The notes under the pieces are model-generated. The model did not search any database, was not told the origin of the DNA, and was given only the letters and a program-made list of their open reading frames with translations. Source: JAKAML01 sp964471635 (GTDB taxonomy: Bacteria; Pseudomonadota; Alphaproteobacteria; Rhizobiales; Hyphomicrobiaceae). Taken from it: DNA of 64,000 nt. The stretch spans positions 62,001 through 126,000 of the forward strand of contig CAYYGO010000002.1 of NCBI GenBank assembly GCA_964471635.1. The letters are read 5' to 3'. Below, one piece after another: positions 35,065 through 43,386 of the stretch. A program made the translations under genes and the position numbers. Position 1 is the stretch's first letter. Each line of letters starts with the position of its first letter.

Positions 35065-36078
35065 TCAAACACCGAGTTCGAGCGTCTCTGTCGCGGGCCC
35101 GCTCGCTTCATAACCGCGCACCACGACCCGGCCCAGACGCGCATCGGCCACGAGCGCGAGCCGCGTGCGGGCATTGAGGATCGGCGGCTTCAACCATGCG
35201 AACGCGCCGTCAAGCTCAGGCGGGACGACCGCCATGAGGCATGCCCGCCGTGCGCTCGCCTCACCGCGCGATCGCCCGTTCCACAGCGGCGCTTGCCAGT
35301 GGTTGGCAGCCACGCCGGCCCCGTCGTGGACCCGTGCTTCTGCCTCCCGGCGCTCGATCACGCAGGTCTCCGATGGCCGCAGGCCCGCCAGAACGTAGAT
35401 TGCCGGGGTGGAGATCGGGGCGGTCGTCAGCATGCGCCGCGCCTCGGCGAAATCGCGTGCCGTCTCGAAGACCGACCGCAAAAGATGCGCCGGGGTCGGG
35501 TGGGGCATCCGCCAGACACGTCGGCGGTTGGCTGCCCAGTCGAGCACGTAGCTTCCCGCGACCTGGCGCATCGGGGCCTGATTGAGCGCCCCCGAGAACC
35601 GCCCCACGGCCATCGCTTGCAGCACGCCCGTGTAGCCCGGCCACGTGAACGTGACGAACGGCCCCGCCGGGCCCGCGACATTGGCCGCCAGCACATTGCG
35701 GCCAAGACCCTCTGTGCGCCAGTCGAGCACGCGGATCAAGCGCGCCGACGTGGCATCCGGTGCCGGCGCGACGCGGCAGGTGCATCCCCACTCGTAGTTG
35801 ACCGACAGAAAATAGGCGCCGGGCCGCCCGAGCCGCCGGGCAATTGCGTCGATCTCGACCAGATGCGCATTGTTCCACTTGACCAGCCAGCGCCGTGAGA
35901 TCGCGTCGAGCGCCCCCAGAGCGCGGCGCGGCACCACCTGGGTCGCAGCGTCGAGCAGCCGGTGGGCGCGCGCTTCCTCGGCCAAGAGCGTCGCCATCGG
36001 AAAGTCGGGACCGGTCTCGATCACCGGGATGGCCGCGAGCGCGGGGGGCGTACTGGCAGGCTCGGCTCGTCGTTGCAT
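35065..36078 (-). CDS. Acid ceramidase / NAAA-like Ntn hydrolase
   Basis: 337 residues resembling N-acylethanolamine acid amidase and acid ceramidase, plus the linear-amide C-N hydrolase superfamily. The probable nucleophile is Cys99 in NYEWGCTCRVAP, matching the CTS start of the mature beta chain in animal enzymes. Later LIRVLDWRTEGLGRN, TWPGYTGVLQAMAVGRFSGA and LNQAP line up with the catalytic Arg/Asn region. No clear signal peptide. ATG at 36078 with GGAAG upstream. Substrate, presumably an N-acyl amide or ceramide, is inferred. Confidence 0.75.
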   Translation of the reverse strand: MQRRAEPASTPPALAAIPVIETGPDFPMATLLAEEARAHRLLDAATQVVPRRALGALDAISRRWLVKWNNAHLVEIDAIARRLGRPGAYFLSVNYEWGCTCRVAPAPDATSARLIRVLDWRTEGLGRNVLAANVAGPAGPFVTFTWPGYTGVLQAMAVGRFSGALNQAPMRQVAGSYVLDWAANRRRVWRMPHPTPAHLLRSVFETARDFAEARRMLTTAPISTPAIYVLAGLRPSETCVIERREAEARVHDGAGVAANHWQAPLWNGRSRGEASARRACLMAVVPPELDGAFAWLKPPILNARTRLALVADARLGRVVVRGYEASGPATETLELGV

Positions 36079-36238
36079 GTCGTCGCTTCCGGATCGCCGC
36101 GCCAGTGAGGGTACAAGTGATGGCGCATAGGATGTTTAGCAGCTCCGCGCCAGCCGATTGGTGGGGCTCACGAGACCACCGACGCTCAGCAACGGCCCGC
36201 CATCGCCGGCCGCGCCACTCGCCTGCACCCAAATTCCT

Positions 36239-36267
36239 TTGACACGGCCCGTCGTTTCGGAGATACG
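36239..36267 (+). promoter_or_regulatory. Candidate housekeeping promoter for rplU-rpmA
   Basis: TTGACA, 17-bp spacer, then GATACG, about 160 bp before rplU. The -35 is consensus; the -10 is weak, as is common in alphaproteobacteria. Confidence 0.4.
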
Positions 36268-36354
36268 AGCGCCTTCTGGCGGTGAGCTTCGGCTTCCCGC
36301 CAACAACGCGCTGCCCGAGGCCGTGGCCAACCAACGTGTCAAACCACTGAAAGT

Positions 36355-36370
36355 CCGCAATTTTTTGCGG
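36355..36370 (+). promoter_or_regulatory. Leader hairpin upstream of rplU
   Basis: CCGCAATTTTTTGCGG forms a 6-bp stem with a TTTT loop, 56 bp before the L21 start codon. It could be an attenuation or autoregulatory structure; function unproven. Confidence 0.4.
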
Positions 36371-36425
36371 CGCCACAGGGCGCGGACAACACGAGCCGGG
36401 TAATCCGGCCGGAAAGGCTCCCAGG

Positions 36426-36737
36426 ATGTACGCAGTCATCAAGACCGGCGGCAAGCAATACCGCGTCGCCAAGGACGATATCGTCACCATCGAGAAGCTC
36501 GATGGCGACGCCGGTGCCACGCTCGAGTTCACCAGTGTGCTGATGGTGGGTGAGGGAGCCTCGGTCAAGGTCGGCACCCCGATCGTCGCCGGTGCCAAGG
36601 TCACGGCAGAGCTCGTCGAGCAGACGCGCGGGCCGAAGCTCATCGCCTTCAAGAAGCGCCGCCGCAAGAACTCGCGCCGCAAGAAGGGTCACCGCCAGGA
36701 CCTGACCACGGTCCGCATCACCGGCATCGTGGCTTGA
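36426..36737 (+). CDS. rplU: 50S ribosomal protein L21
   Basis: 103 residues: MYAVIKTGGKQYRV start and C-terminal FKKRRRKNSRRKKGHRQDLT are diagnostic of bL21, which binds 23S rRNA together with L20. Length is normal. First gene of the rplU-rpmA pair, with an AGGCTCCCAGG-like ribosome-binding region just upstream. Confidence 0.98.
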   Translation: MYAVIKTGGKQYRVAKDDIVTIEKLDGDAGATLEFTSVLMVGEGASVKVGTPIVAGAKVTAELVEQTRGPKLIAFKKRRRKNSRRKKGHRQDLTTVRITGIVA

Positions 36738-36828
36738 ACCGGTTCCGGTCCACGCTTCAGAACCTTTCGACATCCATTTGGCTACGGCGCCCCGACGGCA
36801 GCCGGCCTGACCGACAGGAGTAGATCTC

Positions 36829-37101
36829 ATGGCACAGAAGAAAGCCGGCGGCTCGACCAAGAACGGCCGCGACAGCAACCCCAAGATGCTGGGCGTCAAG
36901 CGTTTCGGCGGCGAGAAAGTCGTGCCGGGCAACATTCTCGTGCGCCAGCGCGGCACCCAGTGGCACCCGGGCACCGGCGTCGGCATGGGCACCGACCACA
37001 CCATCTTTGCCGTCGAGCAGGGCAGCGTCGAGTTCAAGACCCGCCGCAACGGCCGCGTCTACGTCTCGGTGAAGCCAGCCAAGGTAGACGCCGCCGAGTA
37101 G
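36829..37101 (+). CDS. rpmA: 50S ribosomal protein L27
   Basis: 90 residues: AQKKAGGSTKNGRDS start with the conserved N-terminal tail that reaches toward the peptidyl-transferase centre, then VLVRQRGTQWHPGTGVGMG-like core. ATG at 36829 preceded by ACAGGAG. Cotranscribed with rplU and followed by a strong terminator. Confidence 0.98.
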   Translation: MAQKKAGGSTKNGRDSNPKMLGVKRFGGEKVVPGNILVRQRGTQWHPGTGVGMGTDHTIFAVEQGSVEFKTRRNGRVYVSVKPAKVDAAE

Positions 37102-37131
37102 GCCGCCGACCCGCCGCGACGTGCGCTATTC

Positions 37132-37160
37132 GGGGGAGAGGCGAGGCCTCTCCCCCTTTT
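37132..37160 (+). terminator. Intrinsic terminator after rpmA
   Basis: 11-bp perfect stem GGGGGAGAGGC / GCCTCTCCCCC, 3-nt loop, followed by TTTT. It begins 30 bp after the rpmA stop codon. Confidence 0.92.
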
Positions 37161-37233
37161 CGTATCGGCGCGCTAGCATCGACCGGCGGCACGAGATGAA
37201 CGCGCCGATCGCGACACCGGACACCGTCACACC

Positions 37234-37755
37234 ATGATGACCCGCCGCCTCAGCCTCCGATCGCTGACCCTTGACGATGCCGGGCGCATCGCCTCTATCG
37301 CTGGCGACTGGGACGTGGTGCGGATGACAGCGCGAATGCCGTTCCCCTATTGCCAGGCGGACGCCGAGAGTTGGATCGGCGGGCTCGGCGCTGACGAGGT
37401 CGTCCGCGGCCTCGAGCATGAGGGCCAGATCATCGGCGCGTGCGGTTACACCGACAATGGCGACGCCTCGGCCGAGCTCGGCTACTGGATCGGGCGGGCC
37501 TACTGGGGCCACGGGTTCGCCACCGAGGCCGCGCGAGCCATGGCAAATCACGCTTTCACCAAGGGCGGCTATCGGCGGCTCACCTGCTGCCACTTCGCCG
37601 ACAACCCGGCCTCCGCGCGCGTCATAGGCAAGCTCGGGTTTCGTCTCGTCGGCGCCTGCAGCGGCTGGTCCGAGGCGCGCCGCGCCGACGCTCCGACGCT
37701 GCGCTATGCTATGGATCGCCCTTGGTCCGCGTTCATCGCGAGGATCGCGGCATGA
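37234..37755 (+). CDS. GNAT-family N-acetyltransferase (RimJ/RimL-like)
   Basis: 173 residues, single GNAT domain: LSLRSLTLDDAGRIASIAGD start, substrate loop, then acetyl-CoA-binding ELGYWIGRAYWGHGFATEAA and CCHFADNPASARVIGKLGF. The enzyme class acetylates protein N-termini or small amines; substrate unknown. Its stop overlaps the obgE start as ATGA, implying translational coupling, an arrangement common in related genomes. Either of two adjacent ATGs (37234 or 37237) may be used. Confidence 0.9.
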   Translation: MMTRRLSLRSLTLDDAGRIASIAGDWDVVRMTARMPFPYCQADAESWIGGLGADEVVRGLEHEGQIIGACGYTDNGDASAELGYWIGRAYWGHGFATEAARAMANHAFTKGGYRRLTCCHFADNPASARVIGKLGFRLVGACSGWSEARRADAPTLRYAMDRPWSAFIARIAA

Positions 37756-38789
37756 AGTTTCTCGACCAGGCCAAGGTCTACATTCGCTCGGGCGACGGCG
37801 GCAACGGCTGCGTTGGCTTCCGACGCGAGAAGTTCATCGAATTCGGCGGCCCGGACGGCGGTGACGGAGGCAACGGCGGCGACGTCTGGGCGCTTTGCGT
37901 CGACAATCTCAATACGTTGATCGATTACCGCTACCAGCAGCACTTCAAGGCCAAGGGCGGCACGCCCGGCATGGGGCGCAACCGCGCCGGACCCAACGGC
38001 GACGACTGCACCATCAAGGTGCCGCCCGGCACCGAGATCTGGAGCGAGGACGGCGAGACACTGATCGCCGAGCTGCTCGACCCCGGCCAGCGGGTACTAC
38101 TTGCCAAAGGCGGAAACGGGGGCTTCGGCAACGCGCATTTCAAGAGCGCCACCAATCAGGCGCCGCGGCATGCCAACCCTGGCCAGCCCGGCATCGAGAT
38201 GACGATCTGGCTGCGGCTGAAGCTTATTGCCGATGCAGGTCTCGTCGGGCTTCCGAATGCGGGTAAGTCGACTTTCCTCGCTGCCGTCTCGGCTGCCAAG
38301 CCGAAGATCGCCGCCTATCCGTTCACGACGCTGCACCCGAACCTTGGTGTGGTCCGCGCCGGCGACCACGATTTCGTGCTCGCCGACATCCCTGGCCTGA
38401 TCGAAGGCGCTCACGAAGGGGCCGGACTGGGCGACCGCTTCCTGGGCCATGTCGAGCGCTGTCGCGTGCTGCTCCACCTCGTCGACGCCACTGAAGCGGA
38501 CGTCGCGGACGCCTACCGCACCGTGCGGCGCGAACTACGCGCCTATGGGGGCGGCCTCGCATCGAAGAAGGAGATCGTCGCCTTGTCGAAGTGCGACGCC
38601 CTCGATGCGTCGGCGATCACGGAGAAGGCCGAGGCTTTGAAGAAGGCCGCCCGCAAGAAGCCGCTGGTGCTATCGGCCGTGTCCGGTGCCGGCATGAAGG
38701 AGGCCGTGTTTGCCATCACGCGTGAAATCCGCCGGGCCGACGACAAGGAGACCGCAAGCGACGAGGCGGACGCCGCCTGGGAGCCGTGA
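37752..38789 (+). CDS. obgE: GTPase Obg (ribosome assembly, stress)
   Basis: 345 residues: glycine-rich Obg domain (SGDGGNGCVGFRREKF; GGPDGGDGGNGGDVW), then a G domain with P-loop GLPNAGKSTF, switch FTTLHPNLGVV, DIPGLIEGAHEGAGLG, and SKCDAL for guanine specificity (Cys rather than the usual Val/Ile). The C-terminus is charged and short, without an OCT/TGS domain. Needed for 50S maturation and growth control. Start overlaps the upstream acetyltransferase gene. Confidence 0.97.
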   Translation: MKFLDQAKVYIRSGDGGNGCVGFRREKFIEFGGPDGGDGGNGGDVWALCVDNLNTLIDYRYQQHFKAKGGTPGMGRNRAGPNGDDCTIKVPPGTEIWSEDGETLIAELLDPGQRVLLAKGGNGGFGNAHFKSATNQAPRHANPGQPGIEMTIWLRLKLIADAGLVGLPNAGKSTFLAAVSAAKPKIAAYPFTTLHPNLGVVRAGDHDFVLADIPGLIEGAHEGAGLGDRFLGHVERCRVLLHLVDATEADVADAYRTVRRELRAYGGGLASKKEIVALSKCDALDASAITEKAEALKKAARKKPLVLSAVSGAGMKEAVFAITREIRRADDKETASDEADAAWEP

Positions 38790-38922
38790 CGATCCCTTCC
38801 GTCCCGATCTGGAGTAGCAGCCGGCCGCCGTGCCGGCGTGCACATGCCACCGCCGCACAGAACCCCGAAATCTCGCCGTTAGAAGAAGCCGCATAACCCG
38901 CCTGAACCGCACCGAGCACACG

Positions 38923-40086
38923 ATGACAGCATTCGCCCGCGAAACCGCGAGAGCCGACGGCGCCGCCCGCCCCGAGTGGGCGCGCGCACGCCGTATCGTG
39001 GTCAAGATCGGCTCGGCGCTTCTGGCCGATCGCAGCACCGGCCGTCTCAAGGCGGAATGGTTGTCGTCGCTCATGGACGACGTGGCGGGCTTGGTGCAAG
39101 CCGGCAAAGAGGTTGTCCTGGTCTCGTCCGGTGCCATTGCGCTCGGCCGTCACACACTGAACCTGCCGAAGGGCGCGCTCGCGCTCGAGCAGTCCCAGGC
39201 CGCCGCGGCCGTGGGCCAGATCGGGCTCGCCCACGCCTATCAAGAACTCGCCCGCGCCCGCGGACTAACCGCCGCACAGATCCTGCTCACGCTTGGCGAC
39301 ACCGAGGAGCGCCGACGCTACCTCAACGCCCGACATACCATCGAGACCCTGCTGGCCTTGAAAGCCATTCCCGTCGTCAACGAGAACGATACGGTCGCCA
39401 CCACTGAGATCCGCTACGGCGACAACGATCGGCTGTCGGCGCGCGTGGCAAGCATGGTCTCTGCCGATACGCTCGTGCTGCTCTCCGACATCGACGGCCT
39501 CTACACGGCCCCGCCCAACAGCGACCCCTCGGCCCGCCACATCCCGCTCGTCACGGAGATCACACCTGAGATCGAGGCCATGGCGGGCGACGCCGGCACC
39601 GAGCTCTCCAAGGGCGGCATGAAGACGAAGGTCGAGGCTGGAAAGATCGCGCTCGGCGCCGGCACCAACATGGTCATCTCGACCGGCAAGGTGCTGAACC
39701 CCTTGGCCGCCATTGCGTCGGGCGCCAAGGTCACGTGGTTCCTGGCATCGTCCGATCCCGTGACCGCCAAGAAGCGCTGGATCGCGGGCCAGCTCGAGCC
39801 CGCCGGCCAGATCGTCATCGACGCCGGCGCCGAGAAGGCGCTCTTGTCGGGCAAGAGCCTGCTTCCGGCGGGTGTGACACGCGTCGACGGCGATTTCCAC
39901 CGTGGCGACGCCGTCATCATCCGCGCCGCCGACGGGCGCGAGCTCGGCCGCGGGCTCGTCGCCTACGGCATCGACGACGCGCGCCGCATCCTCGGCAAGC
40001 GCTCGGGCGAGATTGCCGAGATCCTCGGTCACGCGGGCCGTGACACCCTCGTCCACCGCGACGACATGGCGTTGCACAGAAAGTGA
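38923..40086 (+). CDS. proB: Glutamate 5-kinase
   Basis: 387 residues, first step of proline synthesis. Amino-acid kinase domain with RRIVVKIGSALLADRSTGRL, VLVSSGAIALGRHTL, VNENDTVATTEIRYGDND, then KGGMKTKVEAGKIA; C-terminal PUA domain starts near SLLPAGVTRVDGDFHRGD. ATG at 38923 was chosen over an upstream ATG because of the typical N-terminus. It is followed directly by proA. Confidence 0.97.
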   Translation: MTAFARETARADGAARPEWARARRIVVKIGSALLADRSTGRLKAEWLSSLMDDVAGLVQAGKEVVLVSSGAIALGRHTLNLPKGALALEQSQAAAAVGQIGLAHAYQELARARGLTAAQILLTLGDTEERRRYLNARHTIETLLALKAIPVVNENDTVATTEIRYGDNDRLSARVASMVSADTLVLLSDIDGLYTAPPNSDPSARHIPLVTEITPEIEAMAGDAGTELSKGGMKTKVEAGKIALGAGTNMVISTGKVLNPLAAIASGAKVTWFLASSDPVTAKKRWIAGQLEPAGQIVIDAGAEKALLSGKSLLPAGVTRVDGDFHRGDAVIIRAADGRELGRGLVAYGIDDARRILGKRSGEIAEILGHAGRDTLVHRDDMALHRK

Positions 40087-40091
40087 TACCG

Positions 40092-41402
40092 ATGACCAAG
40101 CCGCACCGCATCGATGCCATCGAGGCCGCGGGCTTGGCCGACGCGACACGCGAGAGCATGCTCGCGATGGGGCGCGCGGCCCGGGCCGCCCAGCGCATGC
40201 TCGCCCTGGCCACGCCGGACGAGAAAGCAACCGCGCTGAGAGCCGCTGCAGCGGTGCTGCGCGACACTGTTCCGGCAGTGCTGGCCGCCAACGCCAGGGA
40301 CCTCGCAGCGGCCGGCGCAACCGGAGCCACACCCGCCTACATCGACCGGCTGACGCTGACACCCGCTCGCATCGAGGCCATCGCGCTCGGCCTCGAGGAG
40401 GTCTCCCGCCTCCCCGACCCCGTCGGCACCGTGCTTGCCGCCTGGACCCGCCCGAACGGGCTGCGCTTCGAGCGCGTGCGCGTGCCGCTCGGCGTCATCG
40501 GGATCGTCTACGAGAGCCGCCCCAACGTCACCGCGGATGCTGGCGCGCTTTGTCTCAAGGCCGGCAACACGGCGATCCTGCGCGGCGGATCGGACAGCGC
40601 CCAGTCGTCGGCTGCCATTCACGCCGCGCTCGTCGCGGGTCTCGGCGAGGCGGGGCTGCCTGCCGCGGCCATCCAGCTCGTCGGTACCACCGACCGCGCT
40701 GCCGTCGGCCTGATGCTGGCCGGTCTCGACGGCGCGATCGACGTCATCGTGCCGCGCGGCGGCCGGAGCCTCGTCGAACGGGTGCAGGCCGAGGCGCGCG
40801 TGCCCGTATTCGCCCACCTCGAGGGCATCTGCCACACCTATGTCGACCGCGGCGCCGACCTCGACGTCGCCATCCCCGTCGTGCTCAACGCGAAGATGCG
40901 CCGCACCGGCGTGTGCGGTGCAACCGAGTGCCTGCTCGTCGACCGCGGCGCGCACGAGGACTATCTGACACCGCTGGTCAAAGCGCTGCTCGATGCCGGA
41001 TGCGAGGTGCGCGGAGACGAAGCCGCTCAGGCGGTCGACCCGCGCGTCAAGGCCGCCAACGCGACCGACTGGGGCCACGAGTTCCTGGACGCGGTCATCG
41101 CGGTCAAGACCGTCGACGGCGTCGACGAGGCGATCTCGCATATCGAGCGCTTCGGCTCGCACCACACCGACGCCATCATCACCGAGTGCGGCGGCACCGC
41201 AGAGCGCTTTGTGCAACGCGTCGACAGTGCCATTGTGCTGGTCAACGCCTCGACCCAATTCGCCGACGGCGGCGAGTTCGGCTTCGGCGGCGAGATCGGT
41301 ATCGCTACCGGCCGCATGCACGCGCGCGGTCCGGTCGGCGTCGAGCAGCTGACCAGCTTCAAGTACGTCGTTCGCGGCACCGGCCAGATCCGACCCAAAT
41401 AG
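40092..41402 (+). CDS. proA: Gamma-glutamyl phosphate reductase
   Basis: 436 residues, second step of proline synthesis, NADPH-dependent. Aldehyde-dehydrogenase fold with GVIGIVYESRPNVTADAG, IVPRGGRSLVERVQAEA, catalytic Cys in RRTGVCGATECLLVD, and EFGFGGEIGIATGRMHARGP. A GTG overlapping the proB stop (40083) is an alternative start giving three more residues. The operon-like proB-proA pair is separated by only a few bases. Confidence 0.97.
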   Translation: MTKPHRIDAIEAAGLADATRESMLAMGRAARAAQRMLALATPDEKATALRAAAAVLRDTVPAVLAANARDLAAAGATGATPAYIDRLTLTPARIEAIALGLEEVSRLPDPVGTVLAAWTRPNGLRFERVRVPLGVIGIVYESRPNVTADAGALCLKAGNTAILRGGSDSAQSSAAIHAALVAGLGEAGLPAAAIQLVGTTDRAAVGLMLAGLDGAIDVIVPRGGRSLVERVQAEARVPVFAHLEGICHTYVDRGADLDVAIPVVLNAKMRRTGVCGATECLLVDRGAHEDYLTPLVKALLDAGCEVRGDEAAQAVDPRVKAANATDWGHEFLDAVIAVKTVDGVDEAISHIERFGSHHTDAIITECGGTAERFVQRVDSAIVLVNASTQFADGGEFGFGGEIGIATGRMHARGPVGVEQLTSFKYVVRGTGQIRPK

Positions 41403-41458
41403 ACGCCGACGCCGCTCCAACCGCCCCACCGGCGCAACCGCGAGCCTCCGATCGCTCC

Positions 41459-42109
41459 ATGCTGATCTCCACACGGCGCAGTTTCGGCTCGATGCGCGTC
41501 AAGCTGCCGCTGGCCTTCCCAGGCGAGCGCATCGGCGTCATGGGCGGGACATTCAATCCACCGCACGATGGTCACGTGACCGTCAGCCGTGCGGCACTGC
41601 GGCGCCTCGGACTAGCTCGCCTGTGGTGGGTCGTCACGCCCGGCAATCCGCTCAAATCGCACGGCGGCCTGCCCGAGATGGCCGCCCGCATGGCCGACTG
41701 CCGCCGTCTGATGGCGCACCGTCGCGTCGTCGTCACCAGCTTCGAGGCCGAGCTTGGAACACCCTACACCGCCGCCACACTGGCCTTTCTCCGCCGACGC
41801 ATGCCCGGCGTCCGCTTCATCTGGGTGATGGGGGCCGACAACCTGGCGGGCTTTCACCGCTGGCAGCACTGGCGTCAGATCGCCCGCATGCTGCCCATCG
41901 CGGTGGTTGATCGCCCGGGCTGGCGCTGGCCGGCGCTCGCATCGCCGTCCGCGCGGACGCTCGCGCGGCAGCGGCTGCCGGAGGGCCGCGCGCGCATTCT
42001 GGGGGCCGCTGGTGCGAATCAGTGGGTCCTTCTCTCGACCCGGCTGTCGCCCCTCTCGTCGACCGAGCTGCGTCGGCAGCGGCGACGTCTGCCGCCCGAT
42101 CCGGCATGA
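41459..42109 (+). CDS. nadD: Nicotinate-nucleotide adenylyltransferase
   Basis: 216 residues, makes deamido-NAD from nicotinate mononucleotide and ATP. Nucleotidyl-transferase motif GVMGGTFNPPHDGH (the HxGH-type site), WVVTPGNPLKS, ADNLAGFHRWQHWRQIARM, and the C-terminal LSSTELRRQ motif. ATG at 41459 or 41492 could be used. It lies between proA and rsfS, the usual order in this bacterial order. Confidence 0.95.
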   Translation: MLISTRRSFGSMRVKLPLAFPGERIGVMGGTFNPPHDGHVTVSRAALRRLGLARLWWVVTPGNPLKSHGGLPEMAARMADCRRLMAHRRVVVTSFEAELGTPYTAATLAFLRRRMPGVRFIWVMGADNLAGFHRWQHWRQIARMLPIAVVDRPGWRWPALASPSARTLARQRLPEGRARILGAAGANQWVLLSTRLSPLSSTELRRQRRRLPPDPA

Positions 42110-42338
42110 AGGAGCGGGAAACTATTCATTATATAACAATATTTTAGATGTTTCTAATGCGGTGCTGCGCGAGAGTCGGTCCGGTCGAAATTGATTGATC
42201 GGCAACCGCCGCCGTGCCTATTCTCCACGCCGTGGCAGTTGCTGTCACATGAACGTGGTGATGACCCGGTTATCTAGGCGTGGTCCCGCGTGCGCTGAAA
42301 CCCTATGGGTTCGATGACGAAAGGACGATCACAACACG

Positions 42339-42746
42339 ATGCGAACCTCGACTGAGGGTGCCTCGAAAGGCACGCCTCCCCGCGAGCTTTTGTCTGATGC
42401 GACAAAGCCCGCCAAGCTGCTCGAAGAGATCCTGTGCTGGCTGGACGAGGCCAAGGCCGAGAAGCTCGTCAGCATTGATCTCGCAGGCAAGTCGTCGATC
42501 GGCGACTTGATGGTCATTGCGACAGGCCGCACCGACCGTCACGTCGGCGCCATCGCCGACCAGCTTCAGAGGAAGCTCAAGGAGGCGGGCGTGGCGCGGG
42601 TTCGCGTCGAGGGCCAGAAGACCTGCGATTGGGTCCTGATCGACACCGGCGACATCATCATCCACGTCTTCCGCCCCGAGGTCCGCGACTTCTATAACCT
42701 CGAGAAGATGTGGCAAGCCGAGCGGCCCGTCGACACATCGCACTGA
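42339..42746 (+). CDS. rsfS: Ribosome silencing factor RsfS
   Basis: 135 residues. Binds L14 and blocks subunit joining in starvation. Conserved DLAGKSSIGDLMVIATGRTD, HVGAIADQLQRKLKE, and WVLIDTGDIIIHVFRPEVR with YNLEKMW end. An N-terminal extension of about 25 residues precedes the core. It is preceded by a 229-bp AT-richer gap that may hold a promoter. Confidence 0.96.
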   Translation: MRTSTEGASKGTPPRELLSDATKPAKLLEEILCWLDEAKAEKLVSIDLAGKSSIGDLMVIATGRTDRHVGAIADQLQRKLKEAGVARVRVEGQKTCDWVLIDTGDIIIHVFRPEVRDFYNLEKMWQAERPVDTSH

Positions 42747-42861
42747 GACGGCTCGATCTTCCGAGCAGATGCCTTTCAGCAGGCCATCCCGCGACCGGAG
42801 CCGCGCGGGCCGCCTGTCGGCCGCTCGCGCTCCGGCCACCTGTGCCGGAGCAGCACTTGCA

Positions 42862-43341
42862 ATGCGCATCACCATAGCGGCCGTCGGCAAGCTGAAAGAT
42901 CTCGAGCGTGATCTAGTCGCTCGCTATGCCGACCGCTTCGACGCATCCGGCCGCTCGATGGCCCTCGGCCCGCTGCGCATCGCCGAGATGGCGGAAAGCC
43001 GAGCGGCCACCGTGCCGTTGCGGAAGTCCGACGAGGCGCAGCGGCTCGTCAAGGCCGCTGGCGATGCCGAAATCAAGATTGCCCTCGACGAGGCAGGCCG
43101 CTGCTGCACGAGTGCCGAATTCGCAAGCCTCCTGGCACGCCACCGCGACAGCGGCATCTCTCACATGGCGTTCCTGATCGGCGGACCCGACGGGCACGAC
43201 GCCGACCTGGCAGCGGCAGCCAGCATGAAGCTGTCGCTCGGCCAAATGACACTGCCGCATGGGCTGGCGCGGCTGGTGCTCGCCGAGCAGCTCTATCGCG
43301 CCGCGACAATCATATCCGGTCACCCCTATCACCGCGCCTGA
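42862..43341 (+). CDS. rlmH: 23S rRNA (pseudouridine1915-N3)-methyltransferase RlmH
   Basis: 159 residues, SPOUT-type methyltransferase. MRITIAAVGKLKDLERDL start, AFLIGGPDGHDADLAAAA (SAM-binding knot) and MTLPHGLARLVLAEQLYRAA, with C-terminal HPYHR. ATG at 42862 gives the standard length. Follows rsfS by 115 bp and converges on queA. Confidence 0.96.
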   Translation: MRITIAAVGKLKDLERDLVARYADRFDASGRSMALGPLRIAEMAESRAATVPLRKSDEAQRLVKAAGDAEIKIALDEAGRCCTSAEFASLLARHRDSGISHMAFLIGGPDGHDADLAAAASMKLSLGQMTLPHGLARLVLAEQLYRAATIISGHPYHRA

Positions 43342-43386
43342 TCGCGAGACGGTATCACTGCGGCCCGGCTCCGGACTAAACCGCCG

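Noticed and set aside
36136..36360. 74-residue minus-strand frame with signal-peptide-like start before rplU
   Set aside because: No clear ribosome-binding site, overlaps the likely rplU promoter, and the second half is low in complexity. Kept as unlikely.
39902..42109. 735-codon open frame through proA and nadD
   Set aside because: Most of it is a shadow of proA in another frame. Only the nadD part, from 41459, shows conserved motifs.
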